Shown here piece by piece: positions 35,191-44,932 of a DNA stretch of 64,000 bases. Source of the DNA: Paenibacillus sp. 453mf (GTDB lineage Bacteria > Bacillota > Bacilli > Paenibacillales > Paenibacillaceae). Made by a program: the position numbers and the translations under genes. Position 1 is the stretch's first letter, and each line of letters begins with the position of its first letter. The stretch covers positions 2,545,135 to 2,609,134 of the forward strand of contig NZ_FPAC01000001.1 of the NCBI RefSeq assembly GCF_900116105.1, in the 5' to 3' direction. Below the pieces are notes generated by a model that saw only the letters and a list, made by a program, of their open reading frames with translations, was not told the DNA's origin and did not search any database.

Positions 35191-36639
35191 TTACGATGAT
35201 TCAAGCCGTGTCAGTCTTGCAATGTAGAATCCGTCGCTATGAAACTGGTGAGGCAAAATTTGAACTCCGTACTCGTCCATTGTTGCAGAGCGCTGCAGCT
35301 CTTCTCTCATCACCAGATGACCCGCAGGAGCAAATTGATCATTCTCCTTCAAGAAGCGTTCCACGACACCGCCATTCTCCGCATGCTCTGTAGTACAAGT
35401 ACTATATACAAGCGTGCCTCCAGGCTTCAACAGTCTGGATACGCGGCTCAGCAGCTCATATTGCAGCGCGCTGATGGCTTCAACATCCTCTGGGGATTTA
35501 GTCCACCGAAGATCCGGCTTTCTGCGAATCACCCCGAACCCAGAGCAAGGCGCATCGAGCAATATGCGGTCAAACGAAGCTTCCTTGTAGCTGGCAGCCA
35601 AATCAAGCGCATCATGACATACGGTCTCAATGCTGGCGAGCCCCAGCCGTTCCGCCTGTCTATGAATAAGCTCTACTTTGTGAGGATGAATGTCATTGGC
35701 AATAATATGTCCTCGATCCTCCATCTTCTCACCCATATGCGAGGTCTTGCCTCCGGGTGCAGCACAGCAGTCCAGAACGGTCATGCCAGGCTTCGGGTCC
35801 ACCGCTCCTGCCACAAGCATGGAGCTTTCGTCCTGGACAGAGAGCATCCCTTCCTTATACCAGTCGGTAAGAGCCATATTCCCCCCGCTCTTGACGATAA
35901 TCCCATCATCACTGAGAAGGGAAGGCTCCACTACCAGTCCTTCCTCCTGCATCTCATTCATCAGCTTCTCTCTTGAGATCATGGTCGTATTCACCCGAAC
36001 ACTGACCGGAGGCGCCTCGTTATTCGCCATACACATCGCTTCAGCTTCCTGCTCCCCGTACTGCTCAATCCAGCGCTTAACAAGCCATTCAGGATGGGAG
36101 TGCGTCAGTGCGATGCGTTCTGCTGCAGGAAGGTTCTGAGGAATCGTCAGCTTGTCCCGATTTCTCAGAATATTGCGCAGCACCCCGTTCACCATTCCGG
36201 ATATGCCCTGATGGCCCTTGCGCTTGGCAATATTTACCGCTTCACTTACCGCCGCATGATCCGGCACCCGATCCAAATATATAATTTGATACAGACTCAG
36301 CCTAAGCAAACTTCGAACCCAGGGCTGAAGCTTGGCAAGACCTTTGGCTACATAGGATTCAAGATAATAATCCAGTGTCTTTTGCCGTGCAATGGTGCCA
36401 TATACCAGCTCCGTGGCTAGTCCCGCATCAGCGGGATTGAGATTCGCCTGTTTCAGCACTTGATTCAGAAGCAGATTGCTGTAAGCCCCTTCCTGCTCCA
36501 CAGCAGCCAAGATTTGAAGAGCCGCCTCTCTGCTGGATACCTTGCGCTTACCAGAAGCAGCAGACTGAGCACCGCCCTTACCTTTATGCATACTGGATGT
36601 ATTGCTGTGGCGAGGATTTTTGTTGTCTCCTGACTTCAC
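35191..36639 (-). CDS. rsmB: 16S rRNA (cytosine-967-C5)-methyltransferase
   Basis: A 482-residue protein: a NusB-like N-terminal domain (~35-165), then a methyltransferase domain with DCCAAPGGKTSHM (SAM loop), LLDAPCSGFGVIRRKPDLRW (first cysteine) and YSTCTTEHAEN (second, catalytic cysteine). It starts with GTG that overlaps the fmt stop by four bases (GTGA), so the genes are coupled. A basic N-terminal extension of ~30 residues is present. It follows fmt as in B. subtilis. Confidence 0.95.
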   Translation of the reverse strand: MKSGDNKNPRHSNTSSMHKGKGGAQSAASGKRKVSSREAALQILAAVEQEGAYSNLLLNQVLKQANLNPADAGLATELVYGTIARQKTLDYYLESYVAKGLAKLQPWVRSLLRLSLYQIIYLDRVPDHAAVSEAVNIAKRKGHQGISGMVNGVLRNILRNRDKLTIPQNLPAAERIALTHSHPEWLVKRWIEQYGEQEAEAMCMANNEAPPVSVRVNTTMISREKLMNEMQEEGLVVEPSLLSDDGIIVKSGGNMALTDWYKEGMLSVQDESSMLVAGAVDPKPGMTVLDCCAAPGGKTSHMGEKMEDRGHIIANDIHPHKVELIHRQAERLGLASIETVCHDALDLAASYKEASFDRILLDAPCSGFGVIRRKPDLRWTKSPEDVEAISALQYELLSRVSRLLKPGGTLVYSTCTTEHAENGGVVERFLKENDQFAPAGHLVMREELQRSATMDEYGVQILPHQFHSDGFYIARLTRLESS

Positions 36640-37598
36640 TTCAGCACCGTCCCTGTCTTAAGTGATCCGCCGCGGGCAAAATCACCGGCAGCCATCGCCT
36701 TTTTACCCGCAGGCTGCACCTCTGACAGCCACAAAGAGCCGTCACCTGTCTTCACTTCAATGCCCAGCTTGGACACCCCAAGCACCGTCCCCGGCTCTTC
36801 ATTCATAGTAGCATCAGACGCCTGAAGGTATGGCTCAGGGAGTTTAGAAGGATTAATTGTGCCCCAGACCTTAAATACCTGCTCGTCCCACAATGTAAAC
36901 CCGCCAGAGTATGGAGTGAGTCCCCTGACCTGGTCGTAAATTTGACGTGATTGACGAGACCAGTCGATCTTCTCATCCTCTCGGGATAAGTTCTTTGCAT
37001 AAGTCGCCTCATCCTCATTCTGGGGAGTGGCCTGCACTTTTCCCTTAATCAAATGAGGCATCTCGCTCATCAGCAGCTCCGCTCCAGCAAGACTGAGCTT
37101 CTCAAACATAGTACCCGAAGTATCCTCGTCCTCAATAGCGACCTCTACCTTGGAGATCATATCACCGGTATCAAGACCTTCAGCCATGTACATGAGCGTT
37201 ACACCCGTAACCTTCTCTCCATTAATGATCGAACGCTGAATCGGTGCACCTCCCCGATATTTCGGCAGTAACGATCCGTGCACGTTAACACAGCCAGAGT
37301 GAGGCATATCCAGCACTGATTTCGGCAAGATTTGCCCAAAAGCAGCAGTAATAATGAGATCCGGCTTCCATTTGGCAAGCTCAGCTACAGATTCTTTATC
37401 ACGAAGCCTTGCCGGCTGAAACACGGGAATACCGTGCTTCAGCGCAGCTTCTTTGACAGGAGGCGGTGTCAGAACCTTTTTTCGTCCTTGAGGTTTATCC
37501 GGCTGAGTGACCACAAGGCTGATGTTGTATCCTTCCTCAAGCAGTCTTTCGAGCGAAGGCACAGCAAAGGCCGGTGTTCCCATAAAAACGATGTTCAT
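36636..37598 (-). CDS. fmt: Methionyl-tRNA formyltransferase
   Basis: A 320-residue protein beginning MNIVFMGTPAFAVPSL, with VNVHGSLLPKYRGGAPIQ (formyl-THF site N-x-H-x-S) and a C-terminal tRNA-binding domain. It formylates Met-tRNAi; def, next upstream, removes the formyl later. The ATG at 37598 has GGAGG 7 bases before it; the ATG six bases earlier nearly touches that site. It is 12 bases after def. Confidence 0.97.
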   Translation of the reverse strand: MNIVFMGTPAFAVPSLERLLEEGYNISLVVTQPDKPQGRKKVLTPPPVKEAALKHGIPVFQPARLRDKESVAELAKWKPDLIITAAFGQILPKSVLDMPHSGCVNVHGSLLPKYRGGAPIQRSIINGEKVTGVTLMYMAEGLDTGDMISKVEVAIEDEDTSGTMFEKLSLAGAELLMSEMPHLIKGKVQATPQNEDEATYAKNLSREDEKIDWSRQSRQIYDQVRGLTPYSGGFTLWDEQVFKVWGTINPSKLPEPYLQASDATMNEEPGTVLGVSKLGIEVKTGDGSLWLSEVQPAGKKAMAAGDFARGGSLKTGTVLK

Positions 37599-37610
37599 TT
37601 TCATACCTCC

Positions 37611-38093
37611 TTATTTACCGCGGTTCGGTTCAGCTCCAATTTCATACACTTTTTCTGCGAGGTCCGTAAACAAAACGCCGTTCAAATGATCGATTTCATG
37701 CTGGAACGCTCTCGCGAACAAACCACTGCCCGTAACCGTAAATTCTTTGCCATCGCGGTCAAGACCTTTTACCGTAACCGTTTCGGCTCTGCGAACATCC
37801 CCGTTATAGCCTGGAATGCTCAGACAGCCTTCGGGTCCAAATTGCTCTCCTTCCGAGCTTACAATCTCAGGGTTGATCATTTTGATCAGACCGTGATCAT
37901 CCCCTACATCCACTACAATTAGTCGTTTTAAAATGCCGACCTGCGGTGCAGCGAGACCCACACCATCCGCATCATACATCGTCTCCGCCATATCATCGAG
38001 CAGTTTCTGTACATTAGGTGTGATCTTCTTTACTTCCTTGGCTACTTTGTGCAATACTTCATCCGGTTCTTTTACAATCAATCGAATTGACAT
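37611..38093 (-). CDS. def: Peptide deformylase
   Basis: A 160-residue protein with the three deformylase motifs: GVGLAAPQVG, EGCLSIPG and QHEIDHLNG (zinc or iron bound by the cysteine and the two histidines). The start at 38093 has AGGAAGGTG 9 bases upstream and gives the usual length. The gene lies between priA (90 bases upstream) and fmt. Confidence 0.97.
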   Translation of the reverse strand: MSIRLIVKEPDEVLHKVAKEVKKITPNVQKLLDDMAETMYDADGVGLAAPQVGILKRLIVVDVGDDHGLIKMINPEIVSSEGEQFGPEGCLSIPGYNGDVRRAETVTVKGLDRDGKEFTVTGSGLFARAFQHEIDHLNGVLFTDLAEKVYEIGAEPNRGK

Positions 38094-38184
38094 GCTGCTA
38101 AACACCTTCCTATGAACGTAAATATTTCAGGATTTCATCATCCTGCTTCATGTTAATTTATATGTTATGAATCCCGATCCTGAA

Positions 38185-40749
38185 CTACATCAGCATCTGT
38201 GGATCGACATCAAGGCTTATAAGCAAATCCTTACCCTGAAAATCCTGCTCCATCTTGCTCGCCATATTTTTCACAAGGCCGATGGCATCAATTTCCCCAC
38301 GCCATTTTATCATACATTGAAACCTGTATCTATTTTTTAATCGCGGCATCGGTGAGGCGACCGGACCCAGAACATCAAAGGCATCTGAACTAAATCGATC
38401 CAGACTGCCGAGCAGCCCCATCTTCTGTGCCTGCTCCTTGAGAAGTCTCGTGTAATTCTCGGCTGCCCTCACAAGGACAGGAAGCTGTTCATGTGAGAAT
38501 GTCACCAGGATCAGCCGGCAATACGGCGGATACTGCAGAGCACGCCTGTGGCCTAGTTCATCCTTGATAAACGAGAGATAATCATGGCTCCCTGCATGCA
38601 CAATCGAATAATGATCTGGTGTATAGGATTGCACGAACACCTCTCCCGGCAGCTGATGGCGGCCCGCACGACCGGCAACCTGAGTCAGCAGCTGAAATGT
38701 TTTCTCAGCAGCCCTGAAGTCAGGCAAATTCAGCGCTGAATCGGCGGTTATAACACCAACCAGCGTCACGTCCGGGAAATCAAGCCCTTTGGCCACCATC
38801 TGTGTTCCAAGCAAAATATCTGCCTTTTTCTCACGAAAAGCTTTGAGCAGCTTCTCGTGGGAGCCTTTTTCGGTCGTTGTGTCCACATCCATCCGAATCA
38901 CCCGCACGCCAGGGAACAGCTTCGCCAGCTCTTCCTCTACTCGCTGAGTCCCCGTGCCAAAATAACGGATATGCTCGCTGCCGCAATCGGGACAAATCTC
39001 AGGAGCGGCCTCCGCATAGCCGCAGTAATGACATCTTAGGTTATTGCTTCGCTGATGAAACGTAAGAGAGATATCACACTCCGGACAACTTGCAACATAG
39101 CCGCAGCTACGGCACATCACAAAGGTTGAATACCCGCGGCGGTTCAAGAGAAGTACGGTCTGCTCTCCGCGTTCAATCCGCTCCGCAATTCCTTGATGCA
39201 GGGCTCTGCTGAACATCGACCGATTACCGTCCTTCAGCTCCTCCCTCATGTCAATGATCCGTACCTTCGGGAGCTCATTGCCCAAGGCTCGGTAGTTCAT
39301 CTCCATTAGAACCGGGGCAAACTCATCACTAGCTTGTGACCTGGCAGCATAGTAGCTTTCAAGTGATGGCGTTGCGGAGCCCAAGATAACTGCTGCTCCG
39401 TGCTGCTTGGAGCGTTCTACTGCCACATCTCTTGCATGATATTTCGGCGTCTCCTCCTGCTTATAGGAGGTCTCATGCTCTTCATCAATGATGATCAGTC
39501 CCAGTTGATCAAACGGAGCAAACACAGCAGATCGTGCACCGATGGCCACTTTAACCTTGCCTTCACGGATTTTTCGCCACTCATCATATCTCTCTCCGCC
39601 TGATAGCCTGCTGTGCATAACGGCAACCTGGTCACCAAAACGTCCCTTAAATCTTTCAACCATCTGCGGTGTAAGTGAAATCTCAGGAACGAGCACAATG
39701 GCCTGACGGTTCTGCTTAATGCATCGCTGAATGGCCTGAAGATATACTTCCGTCTTACCGCTGCCTGTCACGCCATGCAGCAGAAATACGCCCTGCTCAC
39801 GTTTATCCAGTTGTCTTGCAATCCGGTCATAGACTGCCTGCTGTTCCGCGGTGAGCGGAAGCGGCTCAGTTGGCTTGAAATCACGTCCACGGTATGGGTC
39901 GCGGAACACTTCCAATTCAGAGATCAAGATCAATCCCTTGTCTTCAAGCCCTTTCACTGTGGCGGCAGACACTTGGAGCGCAGACAGCACATCTTTAAGC
40001 GGCATTGGGAGCAGTTCCTTCGCTTCAAGCAAAAAAGATAAGACCTCTTTTTGCCGCTTGCCTTTGGCCGGAAAGTCAGCAAGCGCCTCCTCAGCCTCTC
40101 TATCGCTTACAGCAAGATTAACCGCCTTGAGCATCTTCTTCTGCAGCTTGTCCTTGATCATCTGTTCCTCATGCAGGAGGCCGCTGCGAATCAATCGCTT
40201 GATTTCCTTTGAATAATCCGGATACCGATGACTGAGATGATCCAGTGTCACCTGTTCCTTGCTCCGTACATATCGAATGATTTCATCCTGGATGGATGGT
40301 TCCTCCTGCCGTTCCGGGAGCGCAAATAATACAGGACTGTCATTTGCAGCCTGTGATACCTGCACGGTCTGCTCCTGTAATGGCTCGAACCCTTCTGAAA
40401 CAGAGATATAACGCTTGGATTTACCCTTCAGCGCAGTCGGAATCATCGCCTGCAAGGCCATAATGGCACTACAGGCGTAATGCTGGCTCATCCATCTGCC
40501 AAGCTCAACCAGATCAGGCGACAGCGGCGGAACCAGATCCAGGAGCTCGGCAATCGGCTTCAGCTTGAAGTCTGTGGTTACTGCCTCTTCCAGCCCTACA
40601 ACAAAGCCCTGAACCGTTCGATGTCCAAAAGGAACACCGACACGACTGCCTACCTCTACCCAGCCCTGAAGCGATTCGGGAATCAAGTAATCAAAAGTGC
40701 GGTCCACGTCTTTGGCTGGCACGTCTACTATCACTTTTGCAATATTCAC
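38185..40749 (-). CDS. priA: Primosomal protein N' (replication restart helicase)
   Basis: An 854-residue protein. A 3' DNA-binding domain (~1-105) is followed by helicase motifs GVTGSGKTEVYLQ, DEEH and QVAGRAGR, and by a zinc-binding insert with paired cysteines (CRSCGYVASCPECD; CHYCGYAEAAPEICPDCG). It restarts replication at stalled forks by loading the helicase. The GTG at 40749 follows GGGAGG by 10 bases. It starts 4 bases after coaBC ends. Confidence 0.97.
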   Translation of the reverse strand: MNIAKVIVDVPAKDVDRTFDYLIPESLQGWVEVGSRVGVPFGHRTVQGFVVGLEEAVTTDFKLKPIAELLDLVPPLSPDLVELGRWMSQHYACSAIMALQAMIPTALKGKSKRYISVSEGFEPLQEQTVQVSQAANDSPVLFALPERQEEPSIQDEIIRYVRSKEQVTLDHLSHRYPDYSKEIKRLIRSGLLHEEQMIKDKLQKKMLKAVNLAVSDREAEEALADFPAKGKRQKEVLSFLLEAKELLPMPLKDVLSALQVSAATVKGLEDKGLILISELEVFRDPYRGRDFKPTEPLPLTAEQQAVYDRIARQLDKREQGVFLLHGVTGSGKTEVYLQAIQRCIKQNRQAIVLVPEISLTPQMVERFKGRFGDQVAVMHSRLSGGERYDEWRKIREGKVKVAIGARSAVFAPFDQLGLIIIDEEHETSYKQEETPKYHARDVAVERSKQHGAAVILGSATPSLESYYAARSQASDEFAPVLMEMNYRALGNELPKVRIIDMREELKDGNRSMFSRALHQGIAERIERGEQTVLLLNRRGYSTFVMCRSCGYVASCPECDISLTFHQRSNNLRCHYCGYAEAAPEICPDCGSEHIRYFGTGTQRVEEELAKLFPGVRVIRMDVDTTTEKGSHEKLLKAFREKKADILLGTQMVAKGLDFPDVTLVGVITADSALNLPDFRAAEKTFQLLTQVAGRAGRHQLPGEVFVQSYTPDHYSIVHAGSHDYLSFIKDELGHRRALQYPPYCRLILVTFSHEQLPVLVRAAENYTRLLKEQAQKMGLLGSLDRFSSDAFDVLGPVASPMPRLKNRYRFQCMIKWRGEIDAIGLVKNMASKMEQDFQGKDLLISLDVDPQMLM

Positions 40750-40753
40750 AAGC

Positions 40754-41965
40754 TCACTTCCTCCCATCCATTCGGGAGGCTGCGATCAGCAGTACTTGTC
40801 GTGCTACTTCTTCTTTGGCAGTCACAGGAATTTCTTTAACCAAGCCCTGCCTGTCAAAAATTTTAACCGCATTTGTGTCTGTCCCGAACCCAACACCCTC
40901 TTGGGTAACGTCATTAGCAACGATCAGGTCCGCATTTTTACGCTCCAGCTTGGAAGCCGCATGTTGCTCCAGGTCATTCGTTTCTGCAGCAAAACCGATC
41001 AAGTATTGATGCGTTTTGGCTTTTCCCAGAGATTCGAGAATATCAACCGTCTTGACGAGCTCAAGCGTCAGTGTCTTGCCGCTCTTCTTGATCTTCTGCT
41101 TGGCCGCCTCCAGCGGACGATAGTCAGCAACTGCAGCCGCCTTAACTACGATATCACTCTGATCCCAATGCTCAAGTACTGCTCGATACATATCATCTGC
41201 AGACTGGACAGGAACAACCGTTATTCCTTCTGGATACTTTACTTGCATATTTGCCGCTATTAGCGTGACCTCGGCTCCCATGGCTTTGGCTGTTTTGGCA
41301 AAAGCAACCCCCATTTTGCCCGAAGAATCATTGGTAATGTATCTAACAGGGTCAATTCGTTCAATGGTACCGCCTGCTGTAACTACCATTTTTTTGCCAG
41401 ACAGGGTCTTGCTCGCTTCATCCTCTTTAAAAAAACGCTCAATTACATCCACGATCGTCTCAGGCTCTTCAAGCCGCCCTTTTCCGATATAACCGCAGGC
41501 TAGCTGACCTACCCCCGGCTCAATAAAATGCACACCACGTGAATATAAGGTATTCATGTTCTCGATCACGGCTGGATGCTCATACATGTGTACATTCATG
41601 GCTGGAGCAACCATCACCGGAGCCGTCGTTGCGAGCAGTGTTGTTGTCAGCATATCATCTGCAAGTCCATGAGCCATCTTGGCAATCACATTCGCTGTTG
41701 CCGGTGCAACAAGGACCAGATCTGCAGTGTCTGCCAGGTGAATATGTGAGACAAACGATGCATCACGTTCATCAAAGGTATCTGTATATACCGGATTTCG
41801 TGATAAGGACTGAAGGGTCAGCTCTGTAATGAACTCCTTGGCGGATGCCGTCATGATGACGTGCACCTCTGCCCCCTTCTGCACCAGCTTACTCGTCAGC
41901 GCAGCCGCCTTATAAGCTGCAATCCCTCCTGAAACACCGAGCACGATTTTTTTACCGTTCAGCAT
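40754..41965 (-). CDS. coaBC: Bifunctional phosphopantothenoylcysteine decarboxylase/synthetase
   Basis: A 403-residue protein. The N-terminal flavin decarboxylase half has GVSGGIAAYKA, HIHLADTADLVLVAPATAN (histidine) and PAMNVHMYEHP with ACGYIGKGRLEEP (active cysteine). The C-terminal synthetase half has VTAGGTIERIDPVRYITN and SGKMG. It catalyses two steps of coenzyme A synthesis. GGGGGAG precedes the ATG. It precedes priA by four bases. Confidence 0.97.
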   Translation of the reverse strand: MLNGKKIVLGVSGGIAAYKAAALTSKLVQKGAEVHVIMTASAKEFITELTLQSLSRNPVYTDTFDERDASFVSHIHLADTADLVLVAPATANVIAKMAHGLADDMLTTTLLATTAPVMVAPAMNVHMYEHPAVIENMNTLYSRGVHFIEPGVGQLACGYIGKGRLEEPETIVDVIERFFKEDEASKTLSGKKMVVTAGGTIERIDPVRYITNDSSGKMGVAFAKTAKAMGAEVTLIAANMQVKYPEGITVVPVQSADDMYRAVLEHWDQSDIVVKAAAVADYRPLEAAKQKIKKSGKTLTLELVKTVDILESLGKAKTHQYLIGFAAETNDLEQHAASKLERKNADLIVANDVTQEGVGFGTDTNAVKIFDRQGLVKEIPVTAKEEVARQVLLIAASRMDGRK

Positions 41966-42021
41966 ATGTGCTCCCCCTGTTCTTATTAAGATTTGGGACT
42001 TATGCGAATTACGCGTCTAAA

Positions 42022-42048
42022 GAAAAAAATAACAACCTTGCGGTTGTC
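42022..42048 (-). terminator. Terminator after rpoZ
   Basis: ACAACC pairs with GGTTGT around a tetraloop; on the minus strand the stem is followed by ATTTTTTT. It lies 60 bases beyond the rpoZ stop and could separate remA-gmk-rpoZ from coaBC. Confidence 0.75.
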
Positions 42049-42097
42049 ACTTTTATTAGGGCTGTACATTATTCGTATTTCGAATATAGGTTATGAC

Positions 42098-42143
42098 TGG
42101 CTGTCTTGTTCTACTTCTTCTGGCTGTCTTGTTCTACTTCTTC
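42098..42143. repeat. 23-bp tandem duplication at the end of rpoZ
   Basis: Copy 1 is 42098-42120 and copy 2 is 42121-42143, identical over 23 bases. Since 23 is not a multiple of three, the frame changes after the first copy (as read by the gene), creating a new stop. Confidence 0.95.
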
Positions 42144-42347
42144 TTCTTCGTCATGGCCTTTCTCTACACGTATAAAATCACCATAAATTTCTTCAAGTGC
42201 AATACCGACTTGTTTATGGGATTTCGGGTTTCTGAGCTCGGACTTCTCACCTTCGCGCAGCTGTCTGGCACGTCTGGAAGCTGCAACCACCAGAGAGTAT
42301 TTACTGTCTACCTTGTTCATCATTTCATCAATAGATGGATATAGCAT
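42111..42347 (-). CDS. rpoZ: DNA-directed RNA polymerase omega subunit
   Basis: A 78-residue protein beginning [20 protein letters not shown], with [14 protein letters not shown] (the conserved A-x-R-A-R core), [13 protein letters not shown] and an acidic tail. Omega assists beta' folding. The C-terminal residues depend on a 23-bp tandem duplication: without it the end would read VEQDSQS instead of VEQDSQKK. It follows gmk by 10 bases. Confidence 0.95.
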   Translation of the reverse strand: MLYPSIDEMMNKVDSKYSLVVAASRRARQLREGEKSELRNPKSHKQVGIALEEIYGDFIRVEKGHDEEEEVEQDSQKK

Positions 42348-42357
42348 GGAGCATTCC

Positions 42358-42939
42358 TCATTTCGATTTACTATTTATTTTACAATGTTCGGCGATGATG
42401 ATCGATTCTATTCGTTTGCAGGCCAAATCAATTTCATCATTGACGACTGCATAATCATATTGCTGCAGCAAACTGATCTCCTGCTCGGCAACGGACATGC
42501 GGTGTTCAATTGTCGCTTGATTCTCGGTGCCTCGGCCTTGAATTCGATCCTTCAATTCATCAAGAGATGGAGGCAGCAGGAATACGAAAATACCTTCCGG
42601 GAACTTTTCTTTTACTTTTAGAGCTCCTTGGACTTCAATCTCCAAAATGATATCTTTGCCGGAATTAAGGGTCTCCTCTACGAAATCACGCGGGGTTCCG
42701 TAATAGTTGCCCACATACTCCGCATGCTCCAAGAGCTGATCCTTCTCGATCATATCAAGAAACTGCTCTTGACTCTTGAAAAAATAATTGACTCCGTTCT
42801 CCTCACCAAGTCTTGGTTGGCGAGTTGTAGCTGACACAGAATAGATGAGTTCAGGAACTCGTTTTCTTAGAGCCGTGCATACGGTTCCTTTTCCAACACC
42901 GGACGGTCCTGATAATACAATTAGTAATCCCTTAGACAT
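42358..42939 (-). CDS. gmk: Guanylate kinase
   Basis: A 193-residue protein with the P-loop [11 protein letters not shown], the GMP-binding [17 protein letters not shown] segment and a lid region. It converts GMP to GDP with ATP. The ATG at 42939 has GGAG 6 bases upstream; the longer form from 42996 would overlap remA. It follows remA by 13 bases and precedes rpoZ by 10, as in B. subtilis. Confidence 0.97.
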   Translation of the reverse strand: MSKGLLIVLSGPSGVGKGTVCTALRKRVPELIYSVSATTRQPRLGEENGVNYFFKSQEQFLDMIEKDQLLEHAEYVGNYYGTPRDFVEETLNSGKDIILEIEVQGALKVKEKFPEGIFVFLLPPSLDELKDRIQGRGTENQATIEHRMSVAEQEISLLQQYDYAVVNDEIDLACKRIESIIIAEHCKINSKSK

Positions 42940-42952
42940 ATTACACTCCATT

Positions 42953-43213
42953 TTATTCGTCGTTGTCATCGTCTTTAGAAGATAAACGATGGGCAACCGT
43001 CTCCGGCTGCACTGCAGACAGGATCACATGATCACTGTCCGTAATAATTACTGCACGTGTTCTGCGTCCATATGTAGCGTCGATCAACATGTGACGATCC
43101 CGTGCTTCCTGTATAATTCTTTTGATTGGGGCGGATTCAGGACTAACAATAGAAATGATGCGATTCGCCGAAACGATATTACCGAATCCTATATTTATGA
43201 GTTTAATTGCCAT
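42953..43213 (-). CDS. remA: Extracellular matrix regulator RemA (DUF370)
   Basis: An 86-residue protein; [20 protein letters not shown] and [19 protein letters not shown] are typical of RemA. In B. subtilis it is a ring-forming DNA-binding activator of matrix genes. The start at 43213 has GGGGGACG upstream and the usual length. A MITE-like element (43257-43375) lies between it and yicC, 43 bases before the start codon, so expression may be changed. The window also has a candidate matrix polysaccharide operon; a link is only a thought. Confidence 0.95.
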   Translation of the reverse strand: MAIKLINIGFGNIVSANRIISIVSPESAPIKRIIQEARDRHMLIDATYGRRTRAVIITDSDHVILSAVQPETVAHRLSSKDDDNDE

Positions 43214-43256
43214 ATTCAGGTTCGTCCCCCTATTACTGGTGTAATCTTTGCAAAAC

Positions 43257-43375
43257 TGAATCAATTTCATAAATCATTAAAAGGTGAATTTGAAACTATA
43301 TATAGACAAACAAAATCATTTTGATCTATATATACCCTCAATTGAAGCAGCTAAAGGTATTATGAAATTGATTCA
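43257..43375. mobile_element. MITE-like repeat element, copy A
   Basis: A 119-base element bounded by perfect 16-bp inverted repeats: TGAATCAATTTCATAA at 43257-43272 and its complement at 43360-43375. An inner TATATAGA/TCTATATA pair can extend the foldback. A copy of 118 bases in opposite orientation is at 57556-57673. No reading frame or target duplication is evident. It sits between yicC and remA. Confidence 0.85.
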
Positions 43376-43391
43376 ACTAAGTGTTCATTGC

Positions 43392-44297
43392 CTATTCTAA
43401 ATTCGCAGCTTGTTCTCTGATCTTCTCCAGCTCGGCCTTCATCTCGACCACCAGATTAACCAGCCCCAGGTGGTGAGCTTTGGTACCGATGGTGTTGACT
43501 TCACGATTCATCTCCTGGATCAAGAAATCAAGCTTGCGCCCTATAGGCTCACGCATGGTGAGCAGCTCTTCGCACTGAGCCATATGACTAGAGAGACGAG
43601 TCAGCTCCTCATCTATGTTGGATCGGTCGGCAAAAATCGCGATCTCCATGCCAAATTTATGTTCATCGAATGGTGCATCAGAAATTTCGGTTAATCGCTG
43701 TTTCAGCTTGCTTCGATACTCCGTCACTACAGCAGGTGCTAATTGGATCATCGCTGCATGATGAGCCTGCAGACTCATTATTCGCGACTTCAGATCAGCG
43801 GCGAGATGATTTCCTTCACGAGAGCGCATATCAAGCAGCTCGTCAAGTGCAAGTGCAAGACCTTCCTGCAGCGCAGTCTCCCAGTTCTGGTCCTCAAAGA
43901 CCGAGAGACTGCTCATCTCCTCAGAATTCACAAACACACCAGGCAGCTGCAGCATTTCTGAAATGGTCAGATTCCCCTTCATCCCGAAGCTGGACTCAAG
44001 CTCCCCTGAGGCCTCGAGATAGGAAGCAACCATCTGCTTATTCAACACAGTGCCTCTGCTGCTGCTGTCATCAAATTCCCTCGTAATGAATACATCAATC
44101 CTGCCTCGTGCAAGTTTACGCTGTACCATCCTGCGAAGCCCGTCTTCGAAACGACTCCATTCCCTTGGCATCCTAAAGACGACTTCACAATATCTATGGT
44201 TTACGGATTTGACTTCAAATTGTACCTTATACCCGCCATAGCTGAGCAAATATTGACCGTATCCGGTCATACTGAATGACATCGGCATCACATCCAT
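43392..44297 (-). CDS. yicC: YicC family endoribonuclease-like protein (YloC)
   Basis: A 301-residue protein with SMTGYGQ at the N-terminus, VKSVNHRYCEVVFRMPREW and GRKLDFLIQEMNREVNTIG, the signatures of the YicC family; the C-terminus is DUF1732. Members cut small RNAs, at least in E. coli. Several ATGs are near the start (44297, 44288, 44282); none has a clear ribosome site, and I give the longest. The position before remA and gmk matches yloC of B. subtilis. Confidence 0.93.
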   Translation of the reverse strand: MDVMPMSFSMTGYGQYLLSYGGYKVQFEVKSVNHRYCEVVFRMPREWSRFEDGLRRMVQRKLARGRIDVFITREFDDSSSRGTVLNKQMVASYLEASGELESSFGMKGNLTISEMLQLPGVFVNSEEMSSLSVFEDQNWETALQEGLALALDELLDMRSREGNHLAADLKSRIMSLQAHHAAMIQLAPAVVTEYRSKLKQRLTEISDAPFDEHKFGMEIAIFADRSNIDEELTRLSSHMAQCEELLTMREPIGRKLDFLIQEMNREVNTIGTKAHHLGLVNLVVEMKAELEKIREQAANLE

Positions 44298-44483
44298 TAT
44301 ACTATTGTATCGGATAATACAGGCTTAAACAAGTACGATAATCAAGGGGGATTAGCCATTAATTCATACCATTATTGCCTAATTCAGGGCTTCCTATTAG
44401 AATCTACATACATTATTTATTTGCACTTCATGCACGGGCATCCTCTAAATGACCCATCAAAAACTTAAACAGGAGATCTGCAT

Positions 44484-44879
44484 ATGAAAACAGAACTGAA
44501 ACTTATTGTTCGTCCTACCGAGATTGATGTCAACGGCCACGTAAATAATGCAAAATATCTAGAATACCTGGAGTGGGCACGAGATGAATGGTATGAAGCT
44601 GGAGAGCTGTCTTACAAAACGCTGCTTGAGCTTGGCTGTCAGACGGTCACCGTTAATATCAATATTAACTATCGCAAGGAATGCCTTCAAGGTCAGCTCC
44701 TTACCGTGACAACAGAACAAGACAGCGCCCGGAATTCAAGTTATGTGCTCAGGCAAACGATATTAAATGAAGCCCAGGAGATCTGCGCAGACGCTCTCAT
44801 TACAAGCGTAACCATCGACCCTTCCACTCGAAAAAGCAGACCGATACCGGAACAGCTGCGGAACCTTTTCTCTTCATGA
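44484..44879 (+). CDS. Acyl-CoA thioesterase, 4HBT hotdog family
   Basis: A 131-residue hotdog-fold protein; DVNGHVNNAKYLEYLEWARD includes the catalytic aspartate region of the 4-hydroxybenzoyl-CoA thioesterase/YbgC family. It hydrolyses acyl-CoA or a related thioester; the chain preference is unknown. AGGAG lies before the ATG. It is monocistronic between yicC and the convergent homocysteine methyltransferase gene. Confidence 0.87.
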   Translation: MKTELKLIVRPTEIDVNGHVNNAKYLEYLEWARDEWYEAGELSYKTLLELGCQTVTVNININYRKECLQGQLLTVTTEQDSARNSSYVLRQTILNEAQEICADALITSVTIDPSTRKSRPIPEQLRNLFSS

Positions 44880-44932
44880 TCGAGCATGTACTGGATCTTA
44901 CCATTTATATGATGATTAAAAAGCAACAGCAC

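Noticed and set aside
43257..43375. Attachment site or phage remnant
   Set aside because: The ends are inverted, not direct, and no integrase is near either copy.
40754..43392. A frameshift in coaBC, gmk or remA
   Set aside because: All these genes have full length and proper motifs; longer frames upstream reflect late ATG choice only.
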